A stretch of DNA of 64,000 nt from Zingiber officinale. Its lineage: Eukaryota > Streptophyta > Magnoliopsida > Zingiberales > Zingiberaceae. The translations under genes and the position numbers were made by a program. The notes beneath the pieces are model-generated. The model had not been told where the DNA came from and did not search any database. It was given only the letters and a program-made list of their open reading frames with translations. The stretch is taken from positions 33,615,202 to 33,679,201 of the forward strand of contig NC_055987.1 of NCBI RefSeq assembly GCF_018446385.1. The letters run 5' to 3'. Within the stretch, counting starts at the first letter, position 1. Every line of letters starts with the position of its first letter. Below, in pieces: positions 37,136-49,834 of this stretch.

Positions 37136-39432
37136 CTAGTGCCAATCGCTGTAGTATCTAATACCCAATGACCTAGTGTGACCATCATGCTTAGTCTGTG
37201 CTAAAGCCTTGGTCAAGGGATCTGCGACGTTAGCCTCTGTGGGTACTCTGCAAATCTTCACATCTCCTCGATCGATGATCTCTCGAATGAGATGGAAGCG
37301 CCGTAGTATATGCTTTGTCCGCTGGTGTGAGCGAGGTTCCTTAGCCTGCGCAATAGCTCCATTGTTGTCGTAGTAGAGCTCTACGGGATCAGATATGCTA
37401 GGAACCACCCCAAGCTCAGAAATGAACTTGCGGATCCAAACTGCCTCCTTTGCTGCCTCTGAATATACTCACCTCCGTTGTAGAATCTGCAACTGTGTCC
37501 TGCTTCGAACTCTTCCAGCTCACAGCTCCACCATTCAAGCAGAACACGAACCTGACTGCGATCTGTAATCATCCTGGTCAGTTTGGAAGCTAGCATCAGT
37601 GTAACCCTTTACAACTAGATGCTCATCACCTCCAAATATCAAGAAATAATCCTTAGTCCTTCTCAAGTACTTAAGGATATTCTTGACCGCAATCCAGTGA
37701 TGCTCACCTGGATCTGATTGGTATCTGCTCGTCATGCTCAAAGCATACGAGACATCAGGACGAGTATATAACATGGCGTACATGATAGATCCTATGGCCG
37801 AGGCATAGGGGATCTTATCCATGCGGTCCCTCTCCTCTCTAGAAGAGGGACTTTGAGTCTTCGAAAGACTCACACCATGTGACATCGGCAGATTTCCCTT
37901 CTTGGAATTCTGCATGGCAAACCGAAGTAATACCGTGTCAATGTATGTATTCTGACTTAGGCCAAGCAATCTCTTAGATCTATCTCTATAGATCTTAATG
38001 CCTAGAATGCAGGCTGCTTCACCTAAGTCCTTCATTGAGAAACAATTCCCTAGCCAAGTCTTCACAGACTGTAGCGAGGAAATGTCGTTCCCAATGAGAA
38101 GTATGTCATCCACATACAATACGAGGAAGACAACTGTGCTTCCACTAACCCTCTTGTAGACACAGGGTTCATCTTCGTTCTTGATGAAACCAAACTGTTT
38201 GATTGCATCATCGAATCGAAGATTCCAGCTCCGAGAGGCTTCAGACCATAAATGGCCCTATGCAGCTTGCATACTCTGCTAGTATGCTGTGGATCTACAA
38301 AACCCTCAGGCTGTGTCATGTACACATCCTCGAGGAGGTTTCCATTCAGAAACGCTGTCTTGACATCCATCTGCCAGATCTCATAATCATGGTAGGCTGC
38401 AATAGCAAGCATAATCCGAATGGACTTAAACATCGCTACTGGAGAGAAGGTTTCATCATAGTCAATACCATGAATCTTCTTGAAACCTTTAGCTACCAGT
38501 CTACCTTTATAGGTATGAGTAAGTCCGTCCATGTTAGTCTTTCTCTTAAAGACCCACTTACACCCAATAGGTTTGACCCCTTCAGGTGGATCAACCAAGG
38601 TCCAAACTTGGTTGGTGTACATGGAATCCATTTCAGATCTCATGGCTTATAGCCATGACTCAGAATCTGGGCTCATCACAGCTTCCTGATAGGTGGTAGG
38701 CTCATTCTCAATGAGCATAACGTCATCCTGGTCAGGCAAGAGAAATGAGTATCTCTCAGGCTGACGACGTACCCTATCAGACCTGCGAAGAGGTAGGTCT
38801 ACATGAACAGGTTGTTGTTCCACAACTTCTTGTGCAACAATCTCATCATCCACAACTCTTTGTGGTTCTTGTTCAGTATCCATCAATGGCTCAGTGTTTT
38901 GGTCGTTGTCTTGAACTTCTTCAAGATCAAACGAACTTCCACTAGCCTTTCTAGAAACAAAGTCCCTTTCTAGAAAGACCCCAGTCTTAGCAACAAACAC
39001 TTTGTGCTGACTAGGAATGTAGAAGTAATATCCCTTAGTTTCCTTGGGATATCCTATAAAATAACACTTATCAGATTTGGGTCCCAGTTTGTCTGAGACT
39101 TGACGTCTAACGTAAGCCTCACAACCCCAAACCCTCATGAAAGACATCTTGGGACTCCTCCCAGTCCATATCGTATATGGTGTCTTCATGACCGCCTTTG
39201 ATGGAACACGGTTAAGTGTGAACGCTGCCGTGTCCAGAGCATATCCCCAAAAGGATATAGGAAGATCTGCGTGACTCATCATAGATCGTACCATATCTAA
39301 TAAGGTACGATTCCTCCTTTCAGATACACCATTCCACTGTGGTGTTCCAGGAGGAGTGAGTTGGGATAGAATCCCACACTCTGCTAGATAGTCACTAAAC
39401 TCATGGCTTAAGTATTCTCCACCTCGATCTGA
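37136..39432 (-). pseudogene. Pol of young copia: integrase C-part, RT, RNase H, frame-broken
   Basis: Follows a frame break near 39432 in the integrase core. Readable parts: 39294-38647 integrase C-part (TAAFTLNRVPSKAV, GCEAYVRR, YYFYIPSQHKVFVAKTGVFLERDF); in-frame TAA at 38647-38649; 38643-38205 RT N-part (GCKWVFKRKTN, DVKTAFLNGNLLEDVYM); a small frame break near 38225; 38119-37535 RT C-part with YVDD (MYVDDILLIG) and RNase H start (GYTDASFQTDQDD); another small break near 37470; 37408-37136 RNase H end (YYDNNGAIAQAKEP, RTKHILRRFHLIREII, DPLTKAL). Ty1-copia order. As read, the protein cannot be made in one piece despite near-identical LTRs. Confidence 0.88.
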
Positions 39433-41099
39433 TCAAGTATCTTAATACTTTTGCCGAGCTGGTTTTGTACTTCATTTCTGAATTCCTTGAACTTTTCAAA
39501 GGATTCGGACTTATGTGTCATCAAGTACACATAACCATATCTACTGAAGTCGTCAGTAAATGTGATAAAGTACCTATAACCACCCCGAGCAGCGATATTG
39601 AAAGGGCCACATACATCACTATGTATGAGTCCTAGCAAGTCTGTCGCTCTCTCGCTATGTCCACTAAAGGAAGTCTTGGTCATCTTGCCTAGAAGGCATG
39701 ACTCACATGTCTCATATGATTCAAAATCAAATGAGTCCAGCAAACCATCCTTATGGAGCTGGGACAAGCGACTCTCGTTTATGTGGCCTAGGCGGCAATG
39801 CCAGAGATAGGTTGGGTTCAACTCATTTGATCTCAACCTCTTGGTACTCACGTTATAGATAGGGCTCTCTAAATCTAGAATATAGAGGCCATTCATCAGA
39901 TGTGCACTACAATAGAACATATCTTTCAAATAAACAGAACAACATTTGTCCTTTATTATGAATGAAAAACCTTTATTATCTAAACAGGAAACTGAAATAA
40001 TATTCTTTGTTAGTGCAGGGACATAACAACAATTATCTAGTTCCAATACAAGCCCAGCGGGCAGAGATAGAAAATATGTTCCTACAACAACAGCAGCAAC
40101 CCTTGCTCCATTGCCTACTCGTAGGTCCACCTCGCCCTTTGCCAATGCCCTGCTACTTCTCAGCGCCTGCACATTAGTACAAATGTGAGATGCACATCCA
40201 GTATCTAATACCCATGATGTAGAAATAGAAAGGTTGACTTCTATAACATTTATACCTGAAGTAGAAGCCTCGCTTCTTTTCTTCTTAAGATCCTCCAGGT
40301 AGATCTTGCAGTTCCTCTTCCAGTGCCCTGTCTGACCACAGTGGAAGCAGGTAGCATCCTTTTGCACCCCGCCCTTGGGTTTGAGTGCTGAAGAGCTGGC
40401 TTTGCCCTTGGTCTGGGTCTTACCCTTACCCTTGGGCTTCCACTTGCCCTTACCCTTGCCCTTTTGTACCATCAGGACGGTACTGGTCTTGGTAGTGGTG
40501 AGATTGGGCTCAGCAGTTCTCAACATGTTGAGCATCTCGGACAGTGGTTTGTCTAATTCATTCATGTTATAGTTCATGACGAATTGACGGTAACTTGCCG
40601 GCAACGATTGCAGGATCAAGTCAGTGGCCAGCTCTTGGCCCAATGGGAACCCCAACCTCTCTAGGTTCTCGACGTACCCAATCATCTTGAGTACGTGAGT
40701 TCCTACAGGGGTTCCCTCTTTCATCTTACATGAAAAGAGGGCCTGAGTCACTTCAAACCTCTCATGCCTGGCTTGCCCTTGATATAATTGCTTAAGATGG
40801 CCAATCATATCAAAGGCATTCATGTTCTCGTGTTGCTTCTGAAGCTCAGAGGACATGCAGCATAGCATTAGGCACGACACGTCTAACGCATCGTCTTGAT
40901 GCTTCTGATGAGCATCCTTAATGCTACGAGCGGCAGAGGCTGGTGGTGCTTCAGGAACTGCTTGCTCCAGAACGTACAGCTTACGTTCCTGCATGAGGAC
41001 TATCCTCAGGTTCCTGTACCAGTCCAGGAAGTTAGCTCCTGTGAGCTTGTCCTTCTCAAGGACAGATCGTAGGGAGAGAGTGTTCGCGTTTGGTGACAT
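39408..41099 (-). CDS. Young copia Gag, protease and integrase N-part
   Basis: 563-codon open frame from a good ATG. Gag occupies about 1-245 (LTGANFLDWYRNLRIVLMQE start; LKQLYQGQARHERFEVTQAL; DLILQSLPASYRQFVMNY). A basic linker rich in KGKGK comes next, then one CCHC knuckle (CFHCGQTGHWKRNC) at about 253-266. The aspartic protease motif is WVLDTGCASHI (about 297-307), pre-integrase is LWHCRLGHINESRL (about 433-446), and integrase starts HSDVCGPFN with FTDDFSRYGYVYL. The frame then shifts near 39432 and ends early at 39408. Gag and protease could still be made, forming particles and cleaving them. Integrase and RT would have to come from another copy (inference). Confidence 0.9.
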   Translation of the reverse strand: MSPNANTLSLRSVLEKDKLTGANFLDWYRNLRIVLMQERKLYVLEQAVPEAPPASAARSIKDAHQKHQDDALDVSCLMLCCMSSELQKQHENMNAFDMIGHLKQLYQGQARHERFEVTQALFSCKMKEGTPVGTHVLKMIGYVENLERLGFPLGQELATDLILQSLPASYRQFVMNYNMNELDKPLSEMLNMLRTAEPNLTTTKTSTVLMVQKGKGKGKWKPKGKGKTQTKGKASSSALKPKGGVQKDATCFHCGQTGHWKRNCKIYLEDLKKKRSEASTSGINVIEVNLSISTSWVLDTGCASHICTNVQALRSSRALAKGEVDLRVGNGARVAAVVVGTYFLSLPAGLVLELDNCCYVPALTKNIISVSCLDNKGFSFIIKDKCCSVYLKDMFYCSAHLMNGLYILDLESPIYNVSTKRLRSNELNPTYLWHCRLGHINESRLSQLHKDGLLDSFDFESYETCESCLLGKMTKTSFSGHSERATDLLGLIHSDVCGPFNIAARGGYRYFITFTDDFSRYGYVYLMTHKSESFEKFKEFRNEVQNQLGKSIKILDQIEVENT

Positions 41100-42618
41100 G
41101 GCAATCTACAACATATTAAACATGCAGAGAATCAATATCATATTCTATCATCTAATTAGGCCTTTAATTAAATGATGCTCCCACTGAATTTTGTGGGACA
41201 AGATCCACATCATACTACATCTTGAGTCAGCTTTGGCTGAATCGCCCAAGACCTAGTATGATCGGTAGGTAGCTAATTACCAATTACATCTCCATGCAAC
41301 TCTTGTTTATAGGATCAAGATTTAACTTTTACAAATAATCTTGAGTTAGCTTTGGCTAAATCGCCCAAGATTATTTATAAACGTGATCTTGTCCTACCTT
41401 TCCAACTATTGGAATACGCCTATAGCTTCACTCGATCCAATTGAGCTTTGCTAGCTACTCAATCTAATTGAGCTCAATCTAACCCGAGCGTGATAGGCGG
41501 GACCAAGGTTGTCCCTCCGCATCCTACCAAGATTAAATGCGTTGCTTTGCTTTGGCAGATACGACAATCGCATATGATCGAGGTAGTGATGGGTATCATG
41601 GCCCGGTAGGCGTTTACGAGTTGATTTCGATTTAGATCTAATCTAATCGACGATGTGCATCATATTTAGGCGTAAATTAAATCTAATTTAAATCCTAAAT
41701 GTGTATTGTGCACATCAAGATGTGGTTCCCACATCACATGTGCATCACATACACTCATGCATATTCTATTCTACACAAACATGCATCACATACACATAAG
41801 CAAAAATAAAATATATACATTTAAATTATGTGATTGGTCATGGCCCTACTAGGATCCTCTCTAGCCAAAGAGAAGATCCAATGGTCATCCTAAGGTCTAG
41901 GTGGCAGCTTCTCCAAGCTCCTCCTTCCGATCCCCATGTGTTGCCGGCATGCTCCCGCGAGTCCGTCTTCTCCGGAATTTCGTCATCTTCAAATTTTGTA
42001 CATTACAAAATTTATACTCGAGTTACATTCGAGTCTTAAAACTAATTTTTACAGAAATAAAATAATGGAAAAAGGCAACACGCAGGTCGCATCCACAATA
42101 CAGCACACACAACACATGACGGCACGCAGGCCGTATTATGAATTACACGCATAATTTTTCATAAAAATTCTGGGACTTGGGCCATGACCAACACATACTG
42201 TACATAATTCAGAATTGTGTATTTTTTTTATTTAAAATTTTTCTACTGATTTTTCTGAATTTTTGAGTCCCTTCTCCACGGCGGTCCCGCTAAGCGGGTT
42301 TCGGGCGTAATCGCGGGACAAGGCCCCTTGCGGGGTTAGGGGCAGCGCCCCTATTCGCGAAATAACCTTCGCGAGTGTCCTCTTGCGATTATACAGCGCC
42401 CTTACCCGCTGTCCCAAAATCTATTTGGGTGAAACTTGCCGTTTCGGAGAAATTTTTCTCGGTGACAAAAGTGTACAAGTGCTTCGCACTCGTTCTTTCG
42501 CCTCTACGAGAAAAATACCCAAAAATTCCTAAAATTTAGAAAAATCACAGAAACTTAAAAGCATCTAAATTTTGTATCTAATACAGGAAAAAAAAATAAA
42601 TACGTGCTTCGCACGATG
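41100..42618 (-). other. 5' leader of young copia, with GC-rich hairpin patch
   Basis: 1.5 kb untranslated leader. 42270-42480, just inside the PBS, is strikingly GC-rich with several short inverted repeats (CCCGCTAAGCGGG; AGGGGCAGCGCCCCT; TTCGCGAAATAACCTTCGCGAG). 41200-41400 holds a 30-bp direct repeat (CTTGAGTCAGCTTTGGCTGA and a variant 119 bp on). Confidence 0.7.
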
Positions 42619-42630
42619 GCTCTGATACCA
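42619..42630 (-). promoter_or_regulatory. Primer binding site of young copia
   Basis: The minus strand reads TGGTATCAGAGC, 1 nt from the 5' LTR at 42632; initiator Met tRNA type. Confidence 0.92.
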
Positions 42631-42631
42631 C

Positions 42632-44469
42632 TGTTAGAATTTTTCGGGCCACGAAAACCGCTTTTCGCGTCGCGGAAACCCCGAAACACCCTAGCCAAGG
42701 ATCTCGTGCAAAGAAAAATCCGATTCAAAAAATTCCACGTATTTATATCATGCTTAATACCCGAATATGTTAGATCTACTCCTAGATCTATAGTTTAAAG
42801 AAAAACTACCTTTGATGCGTGCCCTTCGCTTATCCCGCTCGACTAAGGTTGAAGTTGGATCTAGAGGGCACAAAGTAGAGCCCCTCTATATGTGTCCACA
42901 CAAGCAATTAGGTGGAGAAGATGACCGAAACAAGGTGTGCTAGCACCTATGTGGTTTTTCGGCCAAGAAGAGGAGGAAGAGAGGGAGAAGTTGCCGAGAG
43001 CACCAAGGAAGAAGAAGAATCAAAAATTGAATTCAAAAATTCAATCAATCCACCATATCATGTGGCCGGCCACATAAATGTCATTAAGTGGGCAATTAAT
43101 GCTCTTAATTGCCCCCTTAATGTGGCCGGCCACTCATGGGTAACCTCCCATGAGGTGGCAAGCATGAGGTGGCATGGTGATGTGTAGCATCCCCATTGGT
43201 TCTCCCATGCCACCTCATCAAATGTGGTGGCATCCAAGTCAAGTCAATATTGACTTTCAACCTTCCTAATTTGGCCAAAGTCAAACATGACCAAATTAAC
43301 TCCCTTAATTGATTTATCCAACATTTGGATCATACTTGAGTCTAACTCATAGTCAAGTCAAACTTGTGGATTTAGGTCAAGTCAAACTTGCCTTTTATAG
43401 ACTTTCCATATTTAGCCAAGTCAAACTTGACTTCATCTTTCCTCTTGGTTCATCATATGAACTAGTCTCCATCTATTGCTCTATGTGTGTGACCCTATAG
43501 GTTCTTGTCAACGTTGGCAATGTCCCTAAATCCAATTAGGGACATAAGCAATGAGAGGTATCTAGCAACACATCATTGCTACCCAAGTTACAAGAATGTT
43601 GAGATCCAATATCACCAATATGACTAATAATTGTGACTCTCACAATATGTGACATTGTCCTTCTATCCTTGATATCTAGATTGATCTTATATGAGGCATA
43701 GACCGTGTCATCCTCCAATCAATCTAAGTGTCTTGAACTCCAAGTAGACTCACTATAATCAAATAAGCACAATATCACATATTGCCTTATTTGGGCATGG
43801 CCATGCACTTAGTGATCTCACTCTATCAAGGCTATGATATCACTCCTGTAATATAGGAGGGATAGATCCCATCTACATCACTCACATCCCTCCGCATAAT
43901 TTGTTACATACCCAGTAATCGCCTTTATAGTCCACCCAGTTACGGGTGACGTTTGACGAAACCAAAGTACATAACTCCTTATGTAGGAACCATGGTGACT
44001 TCAGGTCTAAGGACTAAAGTCATACTAATAGTCACTTGAGAAAGTATATGACACTCATATAACGATCCATGATACTTTCTCATGGCGGGTCATTCAGTAT
44101 ACATTCTCCAATGTATACCCATGTGTCAACTTGATATCTCATATCCATGACTTGTGAGATCAAGTCATCATGTTGACCTACATGCTAGTCTCAATGCATT
44201 AACATTGTCCTTCTATGTTAATACTTGACTAGGAATAATTAAGTGTAGTGTTCTCTATATCATCTCACTATCGATTTAACTAATCGATTGATATAGATAT
44301 GAACCTACTACCCTAGGACATTATTATACTTATTTATATAGCACAAATACACACAAGTATAATAATCACAATGCCTTTATTTATATATCAGAAATATATG
44401 TACAAGAATATGATACAAAGAGTCCAAAAAGTAACCATCACATGATTGGCTCTAGGGCTCTCACTAACA
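42632..44469 (-). repeat. 5' LTR of young copia (1838 bp)
   Basis: Starts TGTTAGAATTTTTCGGGCC, ends CTCTCACTAACA on +. Differences from the left copy seen by eye: near its start (G for A), at GATTCA/GATTCG, CCAAT/CCAAC, CCCAG/CCCAA, and one base fewer in GTAGGA and in TTCAG. Confidence 0.93.
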
Positions 44470-44474
44470 ATACT

Positions 44475-44659
44475 AGTTTTTCTTTTGTAAGAATTTTGAA
44501 ATACCAAACACAAGAGACATATGATTCTAGGTTTCGAATTTGTGATTCGAGTTTATGTTTTTTTTTTTTTGTTTTTCGAATTTGTGATTCAATTGTTCTT
44601 AATGGTTAAACCTAGGATTACTATAAGGAGATTAATTATTGAATTTTGTGGAAAGACTT
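44475..44659 (+). mobile_element. Solo LTR A, right part
   Basis: Continues LTR A after the young copia. It aligns with the reverse complement of 45090-45290 in LTR B (CATACTAGTT, ACCAAA/TACAAGAG, GATTGTTCTT, GGTTAACCT words). The alignment stops at 44659, where a gypsy-like LTR starts. Confidence 0.75.
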
Positions 44660-44787
44660 TGTCACACCCCGGGGGAGTTCATGTCCGAAGAAATTTTGGC
44701 AGCACCTCCCCTGTACGGCTGACAATCTGAGTCATTTCTACATGCACAATATACATCAGCCACAGGCGGCTGAAATATACACACAAC
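44660..44787 (-). mobile_element. Gypsy-like LTR end, left part (continues at 47216)
   Basis: Starts TGTCACACCCCGGGGGAG; the complement, CTCCCCCGGGGTGTGACA, is the usual 3' end of a plant Ty3-gypsy LTR that normally abuts the PBS. It is followed by GGCAGCACCTCCCCTGTACGG, also common in such LTRs. Its other end and target copy (GACTT precedes it) were not found. Confidence 0.6.
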
Positions 44788-47220
44788 TGTTGGTTGCTAC
44801 TCGGAAAACCTAGAGGTTCCACTGTACAAAAATTTTGTACAAAGGTCTGAACCTTTTCCTAGCTACCATGTGTTCTTTTAAATTAAATTTTGGATCGCCT
44901 GCGGAACTTAACACGTTTGATCCAAAACTTAATCTATTCGTTCTTTTAAGTTTTGACTTGGGTCTCCTGCGGAACTTAACACGTTCGACCCAAATCACCT
45001 TAAGTTATTAATTCCATTAAATATTAATTTCCATAATTGGTTTCCAGTACTAACGTGGCGAGGCACATGACCTTCTTGGATATGGAAGCAACCACCACCG
45101 ACTAGACAAAACCTTTTATAGAAAGCTAATATTTAATTTCCTAAAATAACTTTAGGTTAACCGAAAAGAACAATCAAATCACAAGGAAAAATAAAATAAA
45201 AGAACACAATATCGAAAAAACATATTCGAAATACTAGAACGTAAGCCTCTTGTATTTGGTATTATTTTCATAAATAACTAGTATGATGCGGAAAAGGAAA
45301 AACTACTAGTTATACCTTATAGAAAGACCTCTTGATCTTCTATCATATTCCTCTTCTAACCTCGGACGTTGTGTGGGCAACGATCTTCCGAGATGAGAAA
45401 CCACCAACCACCTTCTTCTCCTCCTAGTTAGGTTCGACCACAAAAAGCTTTACCAAGGATGAAGAACAAAACACCAACCAAGCTCCAAGAGATGCTAGCT
45501 TTCTCTCCTTCTTCTTCTTCTTCTTCTTCTTCTCCAAGTAGTATCCGGCCGCCACAAGAGCTCCAAGCCTTTGAGAGTTTCGGCCACCACAAAGAGGGAG
45601 AGAGGAAGAGGATGGCCGGCCACTCCAAGGAATAAAAGAGGGAGAGAAATAATAGAGGTTGCCCCTTGTGAAGGCACCCTCACCCCTTCTTTTATATTCC
45701 TTGGCCTAGGCAAATTAGGAAATTTAATTACAATAAAATTTCCTTAATTTCCTTGACATGATTTAATTGAAAAAAATAAAATAAAATTTCCCAATTTAAT
45801 CTCTAATGGCCGGCCACATTAAAAGAGATAAATTAGACAAGTTTTAATCAACAATTAAAACTTCCTAATTTGTTTCCGGAAATTTTTAAAATTAAAATTT
45901 CTCTTTAAAAAATCTCTTCATGGTTGATAAAAGGAAATTTCTATAATTTTAATTTTACAACATGTGAATAATTTTTAAAGAGAAAATAAAATATCTCACC
46001 AATCTACAAATAAGGAAAGAGATCTAATCTCTTTCTTTAATCTTTTGTAGATCTTTTACAAGAGAGATATTTTAATTTTAATTCTCTTTAATAAATTATA
46101 TCTCCCACATAATAAAAATTAAAATTAAAATTCCTTTTTAAATTAATATGGCCGGCCCCTCTAGCTTGGGTTCAAGCTAGGGCCGGCCACCCCAATTTAT
46201 ACCTAGGTCGGCCCTAGCTTGGTTCCCAAGCTAGCTCGGCCGGCCCCCTTTTGGGTGGGTATAGAAAGTGGGTATAGGTGGGTATAGTACTCTATAAATA
46301 AGAGGCTACGATAGAGACCGAGAGGAGGAATTGGTTTTGGTCTCCCGATAAAATTAAGCATCCCGTGTTCGCCCCGAACACAACTTAATTTTATCAATAA
46401 TAATTCATTCTACTAGAGAACTATTATTGAACTACCGCACCAATCCCAAATTATATTTTTGGGCTCCTTCTTATTATGAGTGTGTTAGTCTCCCTGTGTT
46501 AGTCTCCCTGTGTTTAAGATATCGAATGTCCACTAATTAAGTGAGTTACTGACAACTCATTTAATTAATATCTTAGTCCAAGAGTAGTACCACTCAACCT
46601 TATCGTCATGTCGGACTAAGTCCACCTGCAGGGTTTAACATGACAATCCTTATGAGCTCCTCTTGGGGACATTATCAACCTAATATCTCTAGGACATAGT
46701 TTCCTTCTATAATCAACAACACACACTATAAGTGATACCATTTCCCAACTTATCGGGCTTATTGATTCATCGAACTAAATCTCACCCACTGATAAATTAA
46801 AGAAATAAATATCAAATATATGTGCTTGTTATTATATTAGGATTAAGAGCACACACTTCCATAATAACCGAGGTCTTTGTTTCTTTATAAAGTCAGTATA
46901 AAAGAAACGACCTCAAATGGTCCTACTCAATACACTCTAAGTGTACTAGTGTAATTATACAGTCAAGATAAACTGATACCTAATTACACTACGACCTTCT
47001 AATGGTTTGTTCCTTTCCATTTTGGTCGTGAGCTACTGTTTATAATTTATAAGGTACTGATAACATCATCTTCTGCATGTGACACCACATACTATGTTAT
47101 ATACAGTATAAATTAATTGAACAACTACAACTAAATGTAGACAATTTGACCAAATGTGATTCTTTATTCATAATGAATGTTTACAAAGCTTAGGCTTTCA
47201 GTATACACTCCAACAACAAC
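44783..47220 (-). mobile_element. Solo LTR B (44788-47215) with TSD ACAAC
   Basis: 2428 bp, starting TGTTGGTTGC and ending CTCCAACA on +, flanked by ACAAC at 44783-44787 and 47216-47220. No PBS or coding. It is the same family as LTR A in opposite orientation. At least five GGCCGGCC sites (45613, 45809, 46150, 46181, 46240 region) and two TATA-like boxes. It interrupts the gypsy-like LTR. Confidence 0.88.
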
Positions 47221-49834
47221 CACGCAGTTATATGATACAGTCTACTCGGCTGACAAAATAAAAACACAACCACGCAGTTATATGTAAAATAACCCACTCG
47301 GCTATACCAAAACCAAAACACAACGGAAAATAACAGAAACCAAATACAAACCAAACACAAAACTGTTAGCCGGCTAGGCTTACCAACCAACAATAATACA
47401 AGATACCACATAACAACTTCAAAACTCCAAAGACAAAATCGGAGCACAAACTAAACACACTAACACATAAAACAAACAACACATAAATGAAACCGATCGA
47501 TCTTTTGAGGTGACGTGGGGACCAGCAGACAGGATACTCCAAGCGACATCATAAACCACCTGGTACCTGAAAAAGATAGTGTCCACGGGGGTGAGTTCAA
47601 CAACTCAGCGAATACCAATAGACATGCCTAGTAAGAAATATCTAACAGCAATAAACATGGAATACGGCTTCCTAATCATATATAGGAAATATGCAAAACT
47701 GAAAGGTAACTGAGAAAGCTATACTCACCAGGAACTCCTATCTAGAACAAAAGGGTCGTCAAACCAGATACACAATATGCCTCCTGTATGCATGTCAAAC
47801 AAATGCATCCGCTAAAATGCAGCATATAAGTGTAGCAAACACAAGCAAATAAATACAATAAATGCATATGATGTCAATGAGATGGTCACCCCTGACGCCA
47901 GTCAGTCATCTCACACACAATGGTGAGACAGAGTGGGTAGGGCTATGACAACCGTGCACTCTGACATCACTACCCCTGATGAGTGGCCGAGTGAACGGGA
48001 TGCTGTTGGAGTACACACATACTCCTACCCCAAATCATAAGTGGGGGAGCGCAATGCTCTCAACTCCCGGTACACCATGACGGAGAGGGATCCCTGACGT
48101 GCTACCACGCTGCGTTATACTACCCATGAGCGGACCAACGAAGCACCAAACAGAGCAAAACTGACGTGCTACCACGCTGCGTCACGCTACCCATGAGCCA
48201 GTGATGAAACTGGCGATATGCTCTACAATAATGGAGCAGCCTATCACGCAGCATGCAATCATGCGAATGGTGCATGAAACTAAGCATGACAATATCCTGA
48301 ATCAAATCCACATATATATATAAAAATGTGTACCCTAGTACAAGTAAGTCAAATCCACAGACCTAGGGTATACAGGCCTTCTATGGTATAACAACCTATG
48401 TCCTGAACATATCCACCTCCATAAAATATGTACCAACAATGTACATGGATCAAAGCAAAAGGTCTAGTACACAGATCAGGTATGATGTAAAAATATAGAT
48501 ACACATGTCAGATAATAAAAATCCAGAGTCTAGTCCTAAACTCAGTAAAGCATGGTATGTCACTTACTCTAGAAACTAAGGTACTCATGGTAATAATCAT
48601 GAAATATAAACATGGATACATAACAAGCGAGAAAACAGAACATGCTATGGGTATCAAACTGTGACATACCAAAGGCAAACATGATCATTGCTTGTAGCTA
48701 TAAAATACTATACATATCCAAATGACAATATCATAAAAGATAAGTCAAGAGATACCCGCCTCCGATAAGAGTATCGTATCCGGTCCAATCCGACATTGAG
48801 ATGCTCGTCTCGCATCAAAGTCCTGTGTCACTAATATATATACATTTTTATTTAGCTAACAATTCATTAAATAGCTAAATAAAAAATCGTACAACTAATT
48901 TAGGGTAAAACCCTAATCACATCATCCAACCACAATACGTATCCAAATTCCTATACCATACCTCAGGCTCAACTGTTGTTGAACACAGAACAAGGTGAGC
49001 TGATTGCTGCTGAAAACAAGGTATACCACAACAAGATCTCCTTGCTGCAGTTTTTCCCCATAACGCACCACACTTGGCTGGAATCCTTCCTACTCAACAG
49101 ATCAAGATGAGATCAACAAGAATATCACAGATCAGAACTAGACTAGAGATTATTAATTCAAGCAACAACCTAATTCTAGTAATAACCTGTTCTCACCACC
49201 ACTTCCTCTTCAACAGCTACTAAAGCCATGGATCGAGCAGAGTCAACAAGCTACTGATGAAAATGGTAGCCGGAACCAATCTAGGTCACTACCTTCCAAC
49301 AAACCAAGCACCCAATCAAACCATACAGAGACCATATACCCAAATCAAAAAAAATATAAGGCGGAACACCTACCTACCAGTTGCATCGGAGAAATCGAAC
49401 ACCCTCGGAAACCACAAATCGGGAACTAGGGCTCGGCTCGAATGCTGCCCTGCCTACTCTGTTGTGATTTGGCAGAGGACGGATGATGCCCTGCCGGTAG
49501 GAAATCTGCATCCCTTGTGCTCACACGACCGGAGGAGGAAGGAAATCGGGTCTAGAGCTAGGGCACAGAAAGCTGCGAGCAAGCATCAGAGATGTTGGCC
49601 GTCGGTGATCGGGTCCTGGCGGTGGGCTTCGGCTAGGGCACGACGTGCTTCCCTGATCTTGGCCGAGGACAACCCAATGTGGCCGACTTGAGCAGAGGAG
49701 TCGGTGAAACTGCATCTCTGCGAGGAGGAGACGGTAGGACCAATGGTTGACCAGCGACAGTGGATCAGGTGGAACACTCGGCGACATAACCTCTTCTTCG
49801 ACTGACCTCTTCTTCGACCTTCCTAACCTTGATA
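47216..49834 (-). repeat. Gypsy-like LTR/internal sequence, right part
   Basis: Continues from 44787 after LTR B. It has a 60-bp direct repeat (ACAACCACGCAGTTATATG at 47216 and 47268) and a 22-bp repeat (CTGACGTGCTACCACGCTGC at about 48092 and 48161). It also contains GATGAGTGGCCGAGTGAACGG words common in plant gypsy LTRs. ORFs at 48120, 49257 and 49521 lack protein-like features. The right border of the LTR could not be placed. Confidence 0.5.

Larger units (their letters stand above)
35277..44474 (-). mobile_element. Full-length, young Ty1-copia element (35282-44469)
   Basis: 9188 bp in minus orientation: 5' LTR at right (42632-44469), PBS, leader, gag-pol, polypurine tract, 3' LTR at left (35282-37121). 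Target duplication ATACT at 35277-35281 and 44470-44474. By eye the two LTRs differ by about four substitutions and two 1-base indels in 1.84 kb, so insertion was recent. It splits solo LTR A, whose sequence is continuous if the element and one target copy are removed. Confidence 0.95.

Noticed and set aside
33233-47215. LTR A and LTR B as the two LTRs of a single element
   Set aside because: They are in opposite orientation. B has its own ACAAC target duplication and lies inside a different LTR.
47190-47447. 85-codon minus-strand ORF at the LTR B border
   Set aside because: Crosses the LTR boundary and has low-complexity hydrophobic content.
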